Shown here: one piece after another, positions 52,594 to 62,864 of the stretch
How positions within the stretch are numbered: position 1 is the first letter of the stretch
Layout of the letters: each line of letters begins with the position of its first letter
Translations under genes and position numbers: made by a program
The notes under the pieces: model-generated
Databases searched by the model: none
What the model saw: only the letters and a program-made list of their open reading frames with translations
What the model was told of the DNA's origin: nothing
Assembly (NCBI GenBank): GCA_963772935.1
Contig: CAVYZK010000007.1
Location: 62,001 to 126,000, forward strand
Direction of reading: 5' to 3'
Length of the DNA stretch: 64,000 nucleotides
Origin: JANNNF01 sp963772935
GTDB taxonomy: Bacteria; Pseudomonadota; Alphaproteobacteria; Rhodobacterales; Rhodobacteraceae

Positions 52594-53599
52594 TCGCGCC
52601 GCCCTGTCACAGGCCTTCGTTACCCGTGCAGGCTGGGGCGCCGCACAGCGACGCTTTCTGGCCGGGGATGCGTCCGACCGCAGTTATGACCGCCTGACCA
52701 TGGGCGCGAATACTGCCGTCCTGATGGACGCCCCCCCCGGCAAAGGCGACGACCCCGCGACATTCTTGGCGATAGCGGATCATTTGATAGGCCTTGGTCT
52801 GTCTGCGCCACGCCTGCTGGCAAAAGACCTTACGCATGGGTTTTTGCTGTTGGAGGATCTGGGCGACGATACCTATGCCCGGTTGATCGCCATGCAGCCT
52901 GCACTGGAAATGCCGTTGTATGAAGCTGCGACAGACGTGCTTTTGCATCTGCACCGCAACGCCGCACCCGCCGGTCTGCCCAACCTGACAGCCAGCGATT
53001 GGGCCACGGCGGCCTGTTTCGTGCTGGACTGGTATCGCTTTGCCATCACCGGACATTGCATAGACCCCGCCCCCTTTCATCATATTCTGACCCAAGTGCT
53101 GCAGGCCCATGCGGACGGTCCCCGCGTGATGATCCTGCGCGATTACCACGCCGAAAACCTGTTGTGGTTGCCCGACCGCACGGGCATCGCCCGCGTTGGC
53201 CTGCTGGATTTCCAACTCGCCCAGATGGGGCAGCCCGGTTACGATCTGGTGTCGCTGTGCCAGGACGCCCGCCGCGACGTTGCGGAAACGACCGAGGCCG
53301 CGGTGGTTGCCCGTTTTGCCGCCACCCAAGGAAATCCCGATACGTTCCCCGCCGCCTATGCCGCCCTTGGCGCTCAGCGGGCGCTGCGCATTCTGGGCAT
53401 CTTTGCCCGCCTGTGTCTGATGGGTGGCAAGCCCGGCTATATCGCGCTGATCCCCCGGGTCTGGGGGCAGTTGCAGCGCAATCTCGCGCATCCGGCCCTT
53501 GCGCCTTTGGCAGATATCTGCGCCCAACTGCTGCCCGAACCCACCCCTGAAGCGCTGTCACGGATAACGGACCAATGCGGCCAACACCCTTCCCGCTGA
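52586..53599 (+). CDS. amgK: AmgK-type anomeric sugar kinase (aminoglycoside phosphotransferase fold)
   Basis: 337 aa from ATG 52586. Matches N-acetylmuramate/N-acetylglucosamine kinase AmgK, which phosphorylates the anomeric OH of recovered cell-wall sugars. Seen: RRFLAGDASDRSYDRL (ATP-loop analogue), VLMDAPPGKGDDPATF, FLLLEDLGDDTY, the catalytic RDYHAENLLWL and the metal-binding Asp in LLDFQLAQMGQPGYDL. The next gene, overlapping by 25 bases, is a MurU-like nucleotidyltransferase, the known pathway partner; this pair bypasses the de novo route to UDP-MurNAc and underlies fosfomycin tolerance in Pseudomonas (established there). Confidence 0.9.
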   Translation: MTDRAALSQAFVTRAGWGAAQRRFLAGDASDRSYDRLTMGANTAVLMDAPPGKGDDPATFLAIADHLIGLGLSAPRLLAKDLTHGFLLLEDLGDDTYARLIAMQPALEMPLYEAATDVLLHLHRNAAPAGLPNLTASDWATAACFVLDWYRFAITGHCIDPAPFHHILTQVLQAHADGPRVMILRDYHAENLLWLPDRTGIARVGLLDFQLAQMGQPGYDLVSLCQDARRDVAETTEAAVVARFAATQGNPDTFPAAYAALGAQRALRILGIFARLCLMGGKPGYIALIPRVWGQLQRNLAHPALAPLADICAQLLPEPTPEALSRITDQCGQHPSR

Positions 53600-54270
53600 T
53601 GCTGTTCGCCGCCGGTTTCGGCACCCGGATGGGCGCTCTGACGGCGACGATGCCTAAACCCTTGATACCGGTTGCGGGGCGGCCGCTGATCGACCACGCG
53701 CTGACACTCGCCGACGGTGCTGGCATCACTCGCCGCGTGGCAAATCTGCATTATCGTGGCGCACAGCTTGAGGCGCATCTGGCAGGCCGCAATGTCGCGC
53801 TGTCGTGGGAGCGGGAACAGATTCTGGAGACCGGCGGCGGATTGCGCGCCGCTTTGCCGTTGCTTGGCGCGGGGCCGGTGATGACATTGAACACAGATGC
53901 CGTCTGGACCGGGCAAAACCCGCTGTCTCAATTGTTGGCGGGATGGGACGACAGCCGAATGGATGCGCTGCTGTTACTGTTGCCGGCCACGCAGGCGGCA
54001 GGACATGGCGGCAGGGGCGACTTTCTGCTGTCCCCCGACGGCCGGATCAGCCGGGCCAAAGGCGCGGACGGGCTGGTCTACCTTGGTGCGCAAATTCTGC
54101 GTACTGATAGACTTTCTGCCATATCAGAGCCAGTTTTCTCGCTGAACCTGCTTTGGGATGCGATGATATCCGAAGGTCGGGCTTACGGCATGGTGCATGA
54201 CGGCGGATGGTGTGATGTGGGCCACCCCGAAGGCATCGCCACCGCCGAGGCGATGCTGCGCCATGGTTGA
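53575..54270 (+). CDS. murU: MurU-type nucleotidyltransferase
   Basis: 231 aa. Transfers UMP to MurNAc-1-phosphate to give UDP-MurNAc in peptidoglycan recycling. The N-terminal nucleotide-binding signature LFAAGFGTRMGALTATMPKPLIPVAGRPLIDHAL is intact. VMTLNTDAVWTG carries the metal-binding Asp, and the end has GWCDVGHPEGIATAEA. Length and motifs fit MurU rather than larger GlmU-like enzymes. It overlaps amgK upstream and addB downstream (8 bases). The assignment relies strongly on the AmgK neighbour. Confidence 0.9.
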   Translation: MRPTPFPLMLFAAGFGTRMGALTATMPKPLIPVAGRPLIDHALTLADGAGITRRVANLHYRGAQLEAHLAGRNVALSWEREQILETGGGLRAALPLLGAGPVMTLNTDAVWTGQNPLSQLLAGWDDSRMDALLLLLPATQAAGHGGRGDFLLSPDGRISRAKGADGLVYLGAQILRTDRLSAISEPVFSLNLLWDAMISEGRAYGMVHDGGWCDVGHPEGIATAEAMLRHG

Positions 54271-57208
54271 CAGCCCGCTCTTTGACCAACCCGGCCCCCG
54301 ACTGTTCGCGATGGCCCCCGGTGTCGATTTTCCGAACCATCTGGTGGCGGGCCTGCAAGACAGGCTGCGCAACCAACCGCCCGAGGCGATGGCGCGCGTT
54401 ACCCTGTTTTTGAACACCACCCGGATGTTGCGCCGGGTGCAGCACATCTTCACCACCTCCGGCGCGCATTTCCTCCCTCGCCTGCGGCTGGTCACCGATC
54501 TGGGGGCCGAAATGCCGTTTGCGGGCCTGCCCGCCGCTGTTTCCCCGCTGCGCCGCCGTCTGGAACTGACGGTATTGATCGACCGTCTGCTGACAGCGCA
54601 GCCCGATCTTGCCCCCCGCACGTCGCTGTATGATCTGGCTGACAGCCTTGCCGATCTGATGGATGAAATGCAGGGCGAAGGCGTTGATCCCCAGACTGTC
54701 GCCGCACTGGATGTGACGACGCATTCCGAATACTGGGCGCGGACACAGGCATTTCTGGCCATCATCGCGCAGTTTTTTGTTCAGACCGACGCGCCCGACA
54801 TTCAGGCGCGCCAACGCATGGTGATCGGGCGGCTGGTGGCGCTATGGGAAACCTCGCCGCCCCAAGGCCCGGTGATCGTGGCGGGGTCCACCGGGTCACG
54901 CGGCAATACGGCACTGCTGATGCAGGCGGTCGCGCGATTGCCGCAAGGCGCCATCATCCTGCCAGGCTTTGATTTCGACATGCCCGCCCCGGTCTGGGAC
55001 GCGCTGTCTGATGTGATGACGGCCGAGGATCACCCGCAGTATCGGTTTCGCCGCGTGCTTTCCGCGCTGTCGCTGCCGGCCACGGCGGTTCAGCCTTGGC
55101 GCGATGTCACCCCACCGAATGCGGCGCGCAACAAACTGATCTCGCTTTCGTTGCGCCCCGCCCCCGTGACGGACCAATGGCTGACCGAGGGTGCCGCGCT
55201 GCCCGATCTGATCCATGCGACCAAGGGCATGACGCTGATTGAAACACCCTCCCCCCGCGCCGAAGCGATGGCGATTGCGATGGTGCTGCGCGAGGCTGCC
55301 GAAACGGGGGTAAAAGCGGCTCTGATCACGCCGGATCGTAACCTGACGCGTCAAGTCTCGGCGGCACTGGACCGCTGGAATATCTACCCCGACGATTCCG
55401 CTGGCAGCCCGCTTGCGTTGACAGCGCCGGGGCGTTTTCTGCGCCATATTGCCGAACTGGCAGGCCGCAAATTGACCGCCGAGGCGCTGCTGACCGTTCT
55501 GAAACATCCACTCGCTTTTTCGGGCCCGGATCGCGGCGCGCATCTGCAATACACCCGCGATCTGGAACTGTCGCTGCGCCGGAACGGGCCGACATTTCCC
55601 ACCCCTGCACACCTGCTGCACTGGGCGCAAACGCAGCGGGACAGCCGTGCGTCTGCTTGGGGTGCAACTATCGCCAACGCGTTGGACGGGCTGGAAACCG
55701 TCCCTGCGCAGGCGGTTTTTGCGCATGTCGCGAACCACCGGCGTGTCGCCGAGGCCTTGGCACGCGGGATGTCCAGCACCGGCGCGGGTGATCTTTGGGA
55801 AAGGGCCGAAGGCATTCAGGCGCTCAAGACCTTTACAGAACTGGAGCGTGAGGCCCCGTTCGGCGGCATTATTTCCGCGTCAGATTATGCCGCCTTGTTT
55901 GCCGCGATTTTTACCGGCGCAGAGGTGCGTTTGCCATTGCAGCTTCACCCGGACATCATGCTTTGGGGCACGCTGGAAGCGCGGGTGCAGGGCGCCGATC
56001 TGGTGATTTTGGGCGGGATGACCGATGGCATCTGGCCGCCCGCACCGCCCGCCGACCCGTGGCTGAACCGCAAGATGCGGGCAGATGCAGGTCTGCTCTT
56101 GCCCGAGCGCAAGATCGGCCTTTCGGCGCATGACTATCAGCAAGCCGTTGCGGCCCCCCGCGTGATCCTGACCCGCGCCCTGCGCAACGCCGAGGCTGAA
56201 ACTGTGCCGTCCCGCTGGTTGAACCGATTGATCAACCTAATGACCGGCTTGCCAGATCGCAACGGGCCGCAAGCACTGGCCGCGATGCGTGCGCGGGGCG
56301 CATATTGGGTTGGGCTGGCGCAGGCGGTGGAACTGCCCACCGCAATCGTGCCACCCGCCCGCCGACCTTCGCCACGCCCGCCTGTTGCAGCGCGGCCTGC
56401 CAGTCTGTCACTCACCAACATCGAACGGCTGATCCGCGATCCCTACGCGATTTATGCTCGCTATGTCCTGTCGCTGTATAAGCTGGATCCTTTGCGCCAC
56501 ACCGCCGACGCGCGGCTGCGCGGGTCTGTTATCCACAAGATACTGGAGACCTTCGCCAAGACCCGCCCGCCCGAGGAAACCCTTGAACAGGCGCGGGTCC
56601 GTCTGCTTTTGGTCGCGCAGACCATCTTGCAGGACGATGTGCCATGGCCCACGGCCCGCGCTGTCTGGGCGGCACGCATGGCCCGCGCGGCGTCTGGCTT
56701 TCTCGCGCTTGATGCCTCCACCGGCGGCACCCCGGTTGCGCTCGAGGAGAAAGGGTCCGTGGTGCTGGCACCGCTACCGTTTACCTTGTTCGGCACGCCC
56801 GACCGCATCGACGCGCTGCCCGACGGCAGGCTGCACCTGATCGACTACAAAACCGGCGAGCCGCCGTCCGAGAAAAAGCAGGCCGCCTTTGAAAAGCAGC
56901 TTCTGCTGGCCGCCGCGATGGCAGAACAGGGCGGCTTCAAGGCGCTTGGTCCGCGTGACGTGGCCAAAATCACCTATCTTGGCGTGAAGGCCGGGACCAA
57001 GACAGTTGAAACGATCATGACACCCGCACTCATCGCCGAAGTCTGGGCTGATTTGCACAAACTAATCGGCAAGTATCTGACCCAGTCACAAGGATTTACT
57101 GCACGCAGGGCCATGTTTGAGACCAAGTTTCCCGGTGACTACGACCATCTGTCCCGCCTTGGTGAATGGGACATGACAGACAGCCCCGCGCCCGAGGATG
57201 TCGGATGA
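54263..57208 (+). CDS. addB: Double-strand break repair protein AddB
   Basis: 981 aa from ATG 54263. Partner subunit of the AddAB helicase-nuclease that resects double-strand breaks for RecA. The N-terminal UvrD-like fold contains PVIVAGSTGSRGNTALLMQAV and IETPSPRAEAMAIAMVLREAAETG. Further on, LILGGMTDGIWPP and NRKMRADAGLLLPERKIG mark the alphaproteobacterial AddB family. The C-terminal RecB-like nuclease core is HLIDYKTGEPPSEKKQAAFEKQLLLAAAM. The start overlaps murU, and the end overlaps addA (ATGA). The reading frame is intact over nearly 3 kb. Confidence 0.96.
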   Translation: MVDSPLFDQPGPRLFAMAPGVDFPNHLVAGLQDRLRNQPPEAMARVTLFLNTTRMLRRVQHIFTTSGAHFLPRLRLVTDLGAEMPFAGLPAAVSPLRRRLELTVLIDRLLTAQPDLAPRTSLYDLADSLADLMDEMQGEGVDPQTVAALDVTTHSEYWARTQAFLAIIAQFFVQTDAPDIQARQRMVIGRLVALWETSPPQGPVIVAGSTGSRGNTALLMQAVARLPQGAIILPGFDFDMPAPVWDALSDVMTAEDHPQYRFRRVLSALSLPATAVQPWRDVTPPNAARNKLISLSLRPAPVTDQWLTEGAALPDLIHATKGMTLIETPSPRAEAMAIAMVLREAAETGVKAALITPDRNLTRQVSAALDRWNIYPDDSAGSPLALTAPGRFLRHIAELAGRKLTAEALLTVLKHPLAFSGPDRGAHLQYTRDLELSLRRNGPTFPTPAHLLHWAQTQRDSRASAWGATIANALDGLETVPAQAVFAHVANHRRVAEALARGMSSTGAGDLWERAEGIQALKTFTELEREAPFGGIISASDYAALFAAIFTGAEVRLPLQLHPDIMLWGTLEARVQGADLVILGGMTDGIWPPAPPADPWLNRKMRADAGLLLPERKIGLSAHDYQQAVAAPRVILTRALRNAEAETVPSRWLNRLINLMTGLPDRNGPQALAAMRARGAYWVGLAQAVELPTAIVPPARRPSPRPPVAARPASLSLTNIERLIRDPYAIYARYVLSLYKLDPLRHTADARLRGSVIHKILETFAKTRPPEETLEQARVRLLLVAQTILQDDVPWPTARAVWAARMARAASGFLALDASTGGTPVALEEKGSVVLAPLPFTLFGTPDRIDALPDGRLHLIDYKTGEPPSEKKQAAFEKQLLLAAAMAEQGGFKALGPRDVAKITYLGVKAGTKTVETIMTPALIAEVWADLHKLIGKYLTQSQGFTARRAMFETKFPGDYDHLSRLGEWDMTDSPAPEDVG

Positions 57209-60200
57209 CCAACGCCGCATCACAGCGCCAGACACAGGCGGCAAAGCCCGATACCTCGACCTGGCTGTCGGCCAATGCGGGGTCGGGCAAGACCCGCGTG
57301 CTGACAGACCGGGTTGCGCGGTTGCTGTTGGGTGGCATCGAGCCTCAGCATATTCTGTGCCTGACCTATACGAAGGCCGCCGCGTCCGAGATGCAGAACA
57401 GGCTGTTCAAACGGCTTGGCGAGTGGGCCATGAAACCCGATGCCGACCTGCGCGAGGAACTGGCAAAACTGGGCGAGGCAAGCCACGTGACGGCCTATGG
57501 ATTGTCGCGCGCCCGCCAGTTGTTCGCCCGCGCGATTGAAACGCCGGGCGGTTTGCGCATTCAAACCATCCACAGCTTTTGCGCCACCATTCTGCGTCGC
57601 TTCCCGCTGGAGGCCGGGGTGTCGCCCGGTTTCAAAGAACTCGACGACCGCGCCGCCCGCCTGATGCGCGCCGAGATTGTCGAAGAACTGGCCGAGGATG
57701 GCGCACCCGAGGTGATAGCCCGACTGGCTGCGGCATGGGCCGGCGAGGATTTCGAATCGCTGGTCGAGCAGATCGCCAAAGAGCGAAGCGCGTTTGCCCA
57801 CCCGATGACCGACACCGATTGCCGTGCCTTGTTTGCCGTACCGATTGGCGTGTCTGCCCAAACGCTCGTCCAAGGGGTGCTGCTGGGCGACGAGGCCGAT
57901 TGGCTGCCTGTTGTGATCGCGGCCCTGCAAGGCGGGCTAAAGACCGATGTCAGCGCAGGCCTGAAACTTTCTTCAGTTGATCTTGGTGACGCGGATTTGG
58001 CTATGTTAGAGACATTTGAGGATGTTTTTCTGACGGGTGCTAACACCAAAGAACCGTTCAGCGCCAAGATTGGCGCTTTCCCGACAAAGGCTACGCGAAA
58101 GCAGCTTGACGCTGTCATGCCAAAACTCGACGCCTTGATGGCACGTGTTGAAGGTGCCCGCACGCTGCGCGTCGGCCTGATGGCTGCAGAAAAAACGGCC
58201 GCTCTGCATGCTTTTGCCGGGGCCTATCTGCCGATGTATGCGGCACGCAAGGCGGCACGCGGGGTGCTGGACTTTGACGATCTGATCACCCGGGCGCGCG
58301 ATTTGCTGACCAACCCGTCGCTGGCGGCTTGGGTTTTGTACCGGCTGGACGGCGGTATTGACCACATTCTGGTGGACGAAGCGCAAGATACCAGCCCGGA
58401 CCAATGGGGCGTGATCAACGCCCTTGCTGCGGAGTTTACCGCAGGCGACGGCGGCCAGACACGACCGCGCACCCTGTTTGTGGTGGGCGACAAAAAGCAG
58501 TCGATCTATTCCTTTCAAGGGGCCGATGTTGCCGCCTTCGACCAGATGCGCGACGCGTTTCAGGCCAAGTTAGAGACGGTTCAATCTGCCTTTCCAATCG
58601 CTGAGCCTTGATCATTCGTTCCGGTCTTCACCAGCCATTCTGGATTTGGTCGATGCCACCTTTCGGGATGCAGCATCGGCGGCCATGGGTGGCAGCGTGG
58701 CGCACGTGCCGTTCAAGGAAACGCTGCAAGGTCGGGTCGATATCTGGCCCGTGATTCCAAAACCCGAAAACTCGGAAGACGGCGACTGGTTTGATCCGGT
58801 TGATATGGTCTCAGAGGAAGACCCCGCCGCCCGGTTGGCGGCAAAGATCGCTGACAACATTGACAAGATGATCAAAACTGGAACGCAAATTCCGGTCGAT
58901 GGCGGCACGCGCCCGGTTCACGCCGGGGATGTGCTGATTTTGGTGCAGCGCAGGTCGGCGCTGTTTGCCGAGGTGATCCGCGCCTGCAAGGCCAAAGGAT
59001 TGCCGATTGCCGGGGCAGACCGGCTGCGTCTGGGGGCGGAACTGGCGGTCAAGGATCTGGCGGCGCTGCTGTCCTATCTCGCGTTGCCGCAGGACGATCT
59101 GGCGCTTGCGGCGGCCTTGCGATCGCCGTTGTTTGGCTGGACGGAGCAGCAGCTTTACACCTTGGCTCAGGGGCGAACAGGCACACTGTGGGACGCACTT
59201 TTGGCCCTGTCAGAGCCTGATTCTTCGACCCTGAACATTTTGCAGGACTTGCGCAATCAGGCCGATTTTCTGCGCCCGTTTGAATTGATCGAGCGGATGC
59301 TGACCCGTCATGACGGACGGCGCAAGTTGCTGGCACGGCTTGGCCCCGAAGCAGAGGATGGCATTGATGAGCTGCTGTCGCAGGCGCTTGCCTATGAACA
59401 GTCGCAAACCCCGTCGCTGACCGGGTTTCTGATCTGGCTTGAGACCGATGACATTGAAGTCAAACGCCAGATGGACGGCGAGGGTCACCGCATCCGGGTG
59501 ATGACGGTGCACGGCGCGAAGGGGTTGGAGGCCCCGGTGGTCATTTTGCCCGACACCGCAGACCGCAGACCGCAGGACCGGGATGAATTGTACCGCCTGC
59601 CAGACAACCGCGTGGTCTGGAAAACCCCGGCAACCGAAAGCCCCGCCGTGATTACCGCAGAGCGTGAGGCCCGTACCTTGCGCCGCGAGCAAGAAAACCT
59701 GCGTCTGCTCTACGTAGCGATGACGCGGGCGCGGTGTTGGCTGATCGTGGCGGCGGCAGGTGAAGTGACAAAGTCTGATTGCTGGTACAATCTGATTACG
59801 GCTGGCGCGCAAAGCCTGGCACTGACCCCGATGGCCGACGGTGCGCTTCGCCATCAGTTTGGCGTCTGGCCTGAGCCAAAGCAGGTGCCGCCGGACGCAA
59901 CTCAGGCTCTAACCATGCCAGATTGGGTAAACCATCCGGCGCGCGATCCGGCGCGGCCAATTGCAACGCTGTCGCCGTCGGGGCTGGGCGGCGTGAAAGG
60001 GTTGCTGTCAGACACGGAAGGTTTGGAGGGGGAAGCCGCCAAGCTGCGCGGTACGCGGCTACATCTGCTGTTGGAACATTTGCCGGGCGCGGACCCCGCC
60101 GACTGGCCCGCGATGGCCGAGGCTTTGGTGTCGGACCCAGACGAGCGCCGCGACCTGCTGGCCGAGGCTGCAGGTGTTTTGTCGGACCCGACCCTTGCGC

Positions 60201-60526
60201 ATTTGTTTGCCCCCAATAGCTTGGCAGAGGTTGCCATCACCGCCGATCTGCACGGCAGACGCCTGTTTGGCACCATCGACCGGCTGATCCTTACCCCGGG
60301 CCGCGCGCTGATTGTGGATTTCAAATCAAATCATCAGGTGCCCGCAACTGCCGCTTTGGTGCCCGAGGGGTACCTGCGGCAGATGGGTGCCTATGCCCAT
60401 GCGGTGGCGCAGATCTATCCCGACCGGGTGATCGACACGTCGATCCTGTGGACGCGAGTGCCACATCTTATGGCGCTTGATCCCGATATGGTGAGGGCGG
60501 CCCTGTTGCGCACCACGATCCCTTGA
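57205..60526 (+). CDS. addA: Double-strand break repair helicase-nuclease AddA, +1 frameshift
   Basis: About 1106 aa after correction. UvrD/RecB-type superfamily 1 helicase with a C-terminal nuclease. Walker A SANAGSGKT (K29), LCLTYTKAAASEMQNRL, IQTIHSFCATILRRFPLEA, Walker B HILVDEAQDTSPDQW, GDKKQSIYSFQGAD, then after the break SFRSSPAILDLV, VMTVHGAKGLEAPVVIL, LLYVAMTRARCWL and nuclease GRALIVDFKSNHQ. The frame slips at CC 58594-58595; one base removed gives SAFQSLSLDHSFRSS. As written the product stops at residue ~469. AddB next door is intact, so an error is more likely than loss of function. Confidence 0.93.
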
Positions 60527-60587
60527 CGTTCCCCCGGGTAATACATAGCTTCGCAATCCGACCCTTTGTCCATTCAGGAGACTTACC

Positions 60588-60914
60588 ATGGGCGCTGCCA
60601 CCGTCGCCGTGACCGATGCCACCTTTGATGCCGAGGTCCGCAAGTCGGACGTTCCGGTTGTGGTGGATTTCTGGGCCGAATGGTGCGGCCCCTGCCGCCA
60701 GATCGGCCCGGCACTGGAAGAACTCGCCGTGCAATATGCGGGCAAGATCAAGATCGTAAAGGTCAACGTGGACGAAAACCCCGAAAGCCCGGCTGTGCTG
60801 GGCGTGCGCGGCATTCCGGCGCTGTTCATGTTCAAGGACGGTCAGGTTGTGTCGAACAAGGTTGGCGCGGCCCCCAAGGCGGCGCTTGAGACCTGGATCA
60901 AATCGGCGATCTAA
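60588..60914 (+). CDS. trxA: Thioredoxin
   Basis: 108 aa, cytosolic. Active site WCGPC with C33 and C36 in FWAEWCGPCRQIGP, cis-proline GIPALFMF and the C-terminal GAAPKAALETWIKSAI helix: a full-length canonical thioredoxin 1. An AGGAGA sits 8 bases upstream of ATG 60588. Position after addA is conserved in Rhodobacterales. A strong terminator follows. Confidence 0.97.
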   Translation: MGAATVAVTDATFDAEVRKSDVPVVVDFWAEWCGPCRQIGPALEELAVQYAGKIKIVKVNVDENPESPAVLGVRGIPALFMFKDGQVVSNKVGAAPKAALETWIKSAI

Positions 60915-60932
60915 AGCGTTGATAGTATGATG

Positions 60933-60961
60933 AAAGGTCCTGCGATTGCGGGGCCTTTTTT
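60933..60961 (+). terminator. Rho-independent terminator after trxA
   Basis: AAAGGTCC (60933-60940) pairs with GGGGCCTTT-type sequence (about 60950-60958), followed by a run of T. It ends the trxA transcript just before the convergent kinase-fold gene. Confidence 0.85.
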
Positions 60962-61893
60962 TATTCGCCCAGCAGCTTGGGGGCCAGTGCCTGCAACGCC
61001 TGCCACCGGCGCGCCTGTCGGGCGTTGTGCGTGGCGGGTTTGGCAGGAATCATGCGCCATTCGGCCAGCAGCCGGGTTTTGAGCAGGAACATCAGCACCG
61101 GATCGTCTGGCGCAAGATGGGTGTAGCGGGCAAAAAATCCGTCCAGAATCGCCACTGGCAGGCCATTGTCCGACGGCACATCCGACGTGGGCATCACATC
61201 CATCAACAAGCGCGCGGCGTCAAACGCCACGGGTGCGGCGCTGGCGGGACGGAAGTCATCAACCCAAACGCCATCCTCCGTCAGATGAATGTTACGCGTC
61301 GCAAAATTGCCGTGGCTTTGCGCGACTGCTATGCTGTGGCCTTCGGCGCGGTCGGCCTGTTGCACGATCAGACCGGCGCAACGCTGAAACTCTGCGGCCT
61401 CGGGCAGCGCGTTCGGGCGACGGGCGGCGTCTGCGGCCATGCGTTCCACATGCGCCACCATGAACTTGGGCTGAAAGGCGCGGGGCGTGGTCAGGGTTTT
61501 GCTGTGGAACACGTCCAGCCAATGCGCGGCGCGGCGCAGATCGGGTGTGTCACCCTGTAAGGGCTGACCCAAGGGCGGCTCCAGCAGCACCGCCTTTTCC
61601 GCCAGACCCGCGGCCAGAACCTGCGGCACATGCAGGCCGGGCACGCCGTTCAGGGTGCTTCTTGCGGCGGCCTGCGCCTCGGCTGATTTCACCAGCGCCC
61701 GCACCGCCTGCGGTTGGCTGTGCCATTTCAGGATCAGCACCCGGTCGCCATCCGTCAGCCGCAGCACCGCTTGAGGCGGGTCGTCGCTGGCCGACACGAC
61801 GGTTGCGCTGAACTGCCCCAGTTTCAGGTCCAAGGGCCGCGCGAGGCGGCGAAAGGCCTGCATGGCGGCGGCAATCAAGGCAGCTTCGGCCAT
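60961..61893 (-). CDS. Kinase-fold (aminoglycoside phosphotransferase-like) protein with altered catalytic loop
   Basis: 310 aa. The two-lobed APH/choline-kinase fold is suggested by an N-lobe Lys in RVLILKWHSQPQ (K56), a glycine-poor loop, and a C-lobe with AQSHGNFATRNIHL (194-203) followed by VWVDDFRPASAAP. In active members the motif is HGDxxxxN; here Asp is replaced by Asn (N196), while the later N201 and the metal-binding D212/D213 remain. Either the kinase is weakened or the fold has another use. It starts two bases after the stop of the upstream glycosyltransferase-like gene, so both are likely co-transcribed. Confidence 0.8.
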   Translation of the reverse strand: MAEAALIAAAMQAFRRLARPLDLKLGQFSATVVSASDDPPQAVLRLTDGDRVLILKWHSQPQAVRALVKSAEAQAAARSTLNGVPGLHVPQVLAAGLAEKAVLLEPPLGQPLQGDTPDLRRAAHWLDVFHSKTLTTPRAFQPKFMVAHVERMAADAARRPNALPEAAEFQRCAGLIVQQADRAEGHSIAVAQSHGNFATRNIHLTEDGVWVDDFRPASAAPVAFDAARLLMDVMPTSDVPSDNGLPVAILDGFFARYTHLAPDDPVLMFLLKTRLLAEWRMIPAKPATHNARQARRWQALQALAPKLLGE

Positions 61894-61894
61894 G

Positions 61895-62837
61895 TCAGCC
61901 CCCCTCTACCGGCCAACCGTGGCGGAATAGCCGCGCCCGGATTTGCGCCTCACACTCGGGCGATCCGCCGTTGATCGCATGACGTTTGAAAAACCACCAC
62001 AGATAGGCCGCAAAATCGGGTGCGGGGCCGGTGGCTTTTGCAAAGGCCGCGTCTATGCCATCACGCGGCACCGACCCCGCGATGTGGTGAAAATCGCTGC
62101 CCGCAAACAGCACCGCCTGCTTGCCCGCGAAATACCCGGTCAGCGCCACACCCGAGTTTTGCGTGACCACATAATCGCACCCCGCCAGCAGGTCTTTGGC
62201 ATCGCCCTGCACGACAGCAAAGCGGGGGAAGCGGGCAGACAGCGCGTCGAGCGCCGCCAGATCGGCGGCGGAATAGCTTTCCTTGGGGTGCAGGGTGGCG
62301 CGGATGGGGCGGGGGTCTTGCGCCAAAACAGTCTCTATCATGGCCAAAGGGCTGGCCGACTGGAACGAGCGATGGTCACTGATCCGGCCTTGCAGGGGGA
62401 TGAACACGAAACCATCTTGCGTCACCGGGCCATCGCGGAAAATCTTGGGCCGCCAGCGAGCATGAAAGGCGGCAGCCTGATCGGCGGGCACCTCGGCCGC
62501 ATCGAAAGACGTCTTCGCCACGTCGAAATGCCAGCGTTCATTCGTGGCCTCGATCCGCCAGAATGGAAAGTGATAGGCCTTGCGCAGGCACAGGATACGG
62601 TCGCTGACGGGTTCCTGCATGTGGAACAGCCCATATCCGCGACCAATCGCCAGCAGACGTTCGGCTGTCGGTATCGGGGTGAAACTCCAGCCGCCAATCG
62701 GGCAGGGCGGCACGCAGACGTTCAAAGAAGTTCACACTTCCCGCCTCGGCCTGTTCGCGCCAAGGCGAATGCAGATAGATGTGCAACGTCTTGGCCACCG
62801 TAACCCCCGTCTTGTGCGGCGCATCCTGCACGGCCAT
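61895..62837 (-). CDS. Putative glycosyltransferase-like protein (capsule/Kdo-transferase-like), +1 frameshift
   Basis: About 313 aa after correction from ATG 62837 (GTG 62798 is an alternative). Begins LHIYLHSPWREQAEAGSVNFFERLRAALPDWRLEFHPD. After one base is removed near 62666-62671 it continues AERLLAIGRGYGLFHMQEP. The C-terminal half has FIPLQGRISDHRSFQSASPLAMIE, TLHPKESYS and CDYVVTQNSGVALTGYFAGKQAVLF. This recalls the GT-B/KpsS-type capsule polysaccharide proteins, where a similar serine/asparagine loop binds sugar-nucleotide phosphate. No catalytic residues can be confirmed. It is divergent from hslV and coupled to the kinase-fold gene. Confidence 0.6.
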
Positions 62838-62864
62838 ATAGGGGCAGCACAACCGGGGTTTCCT

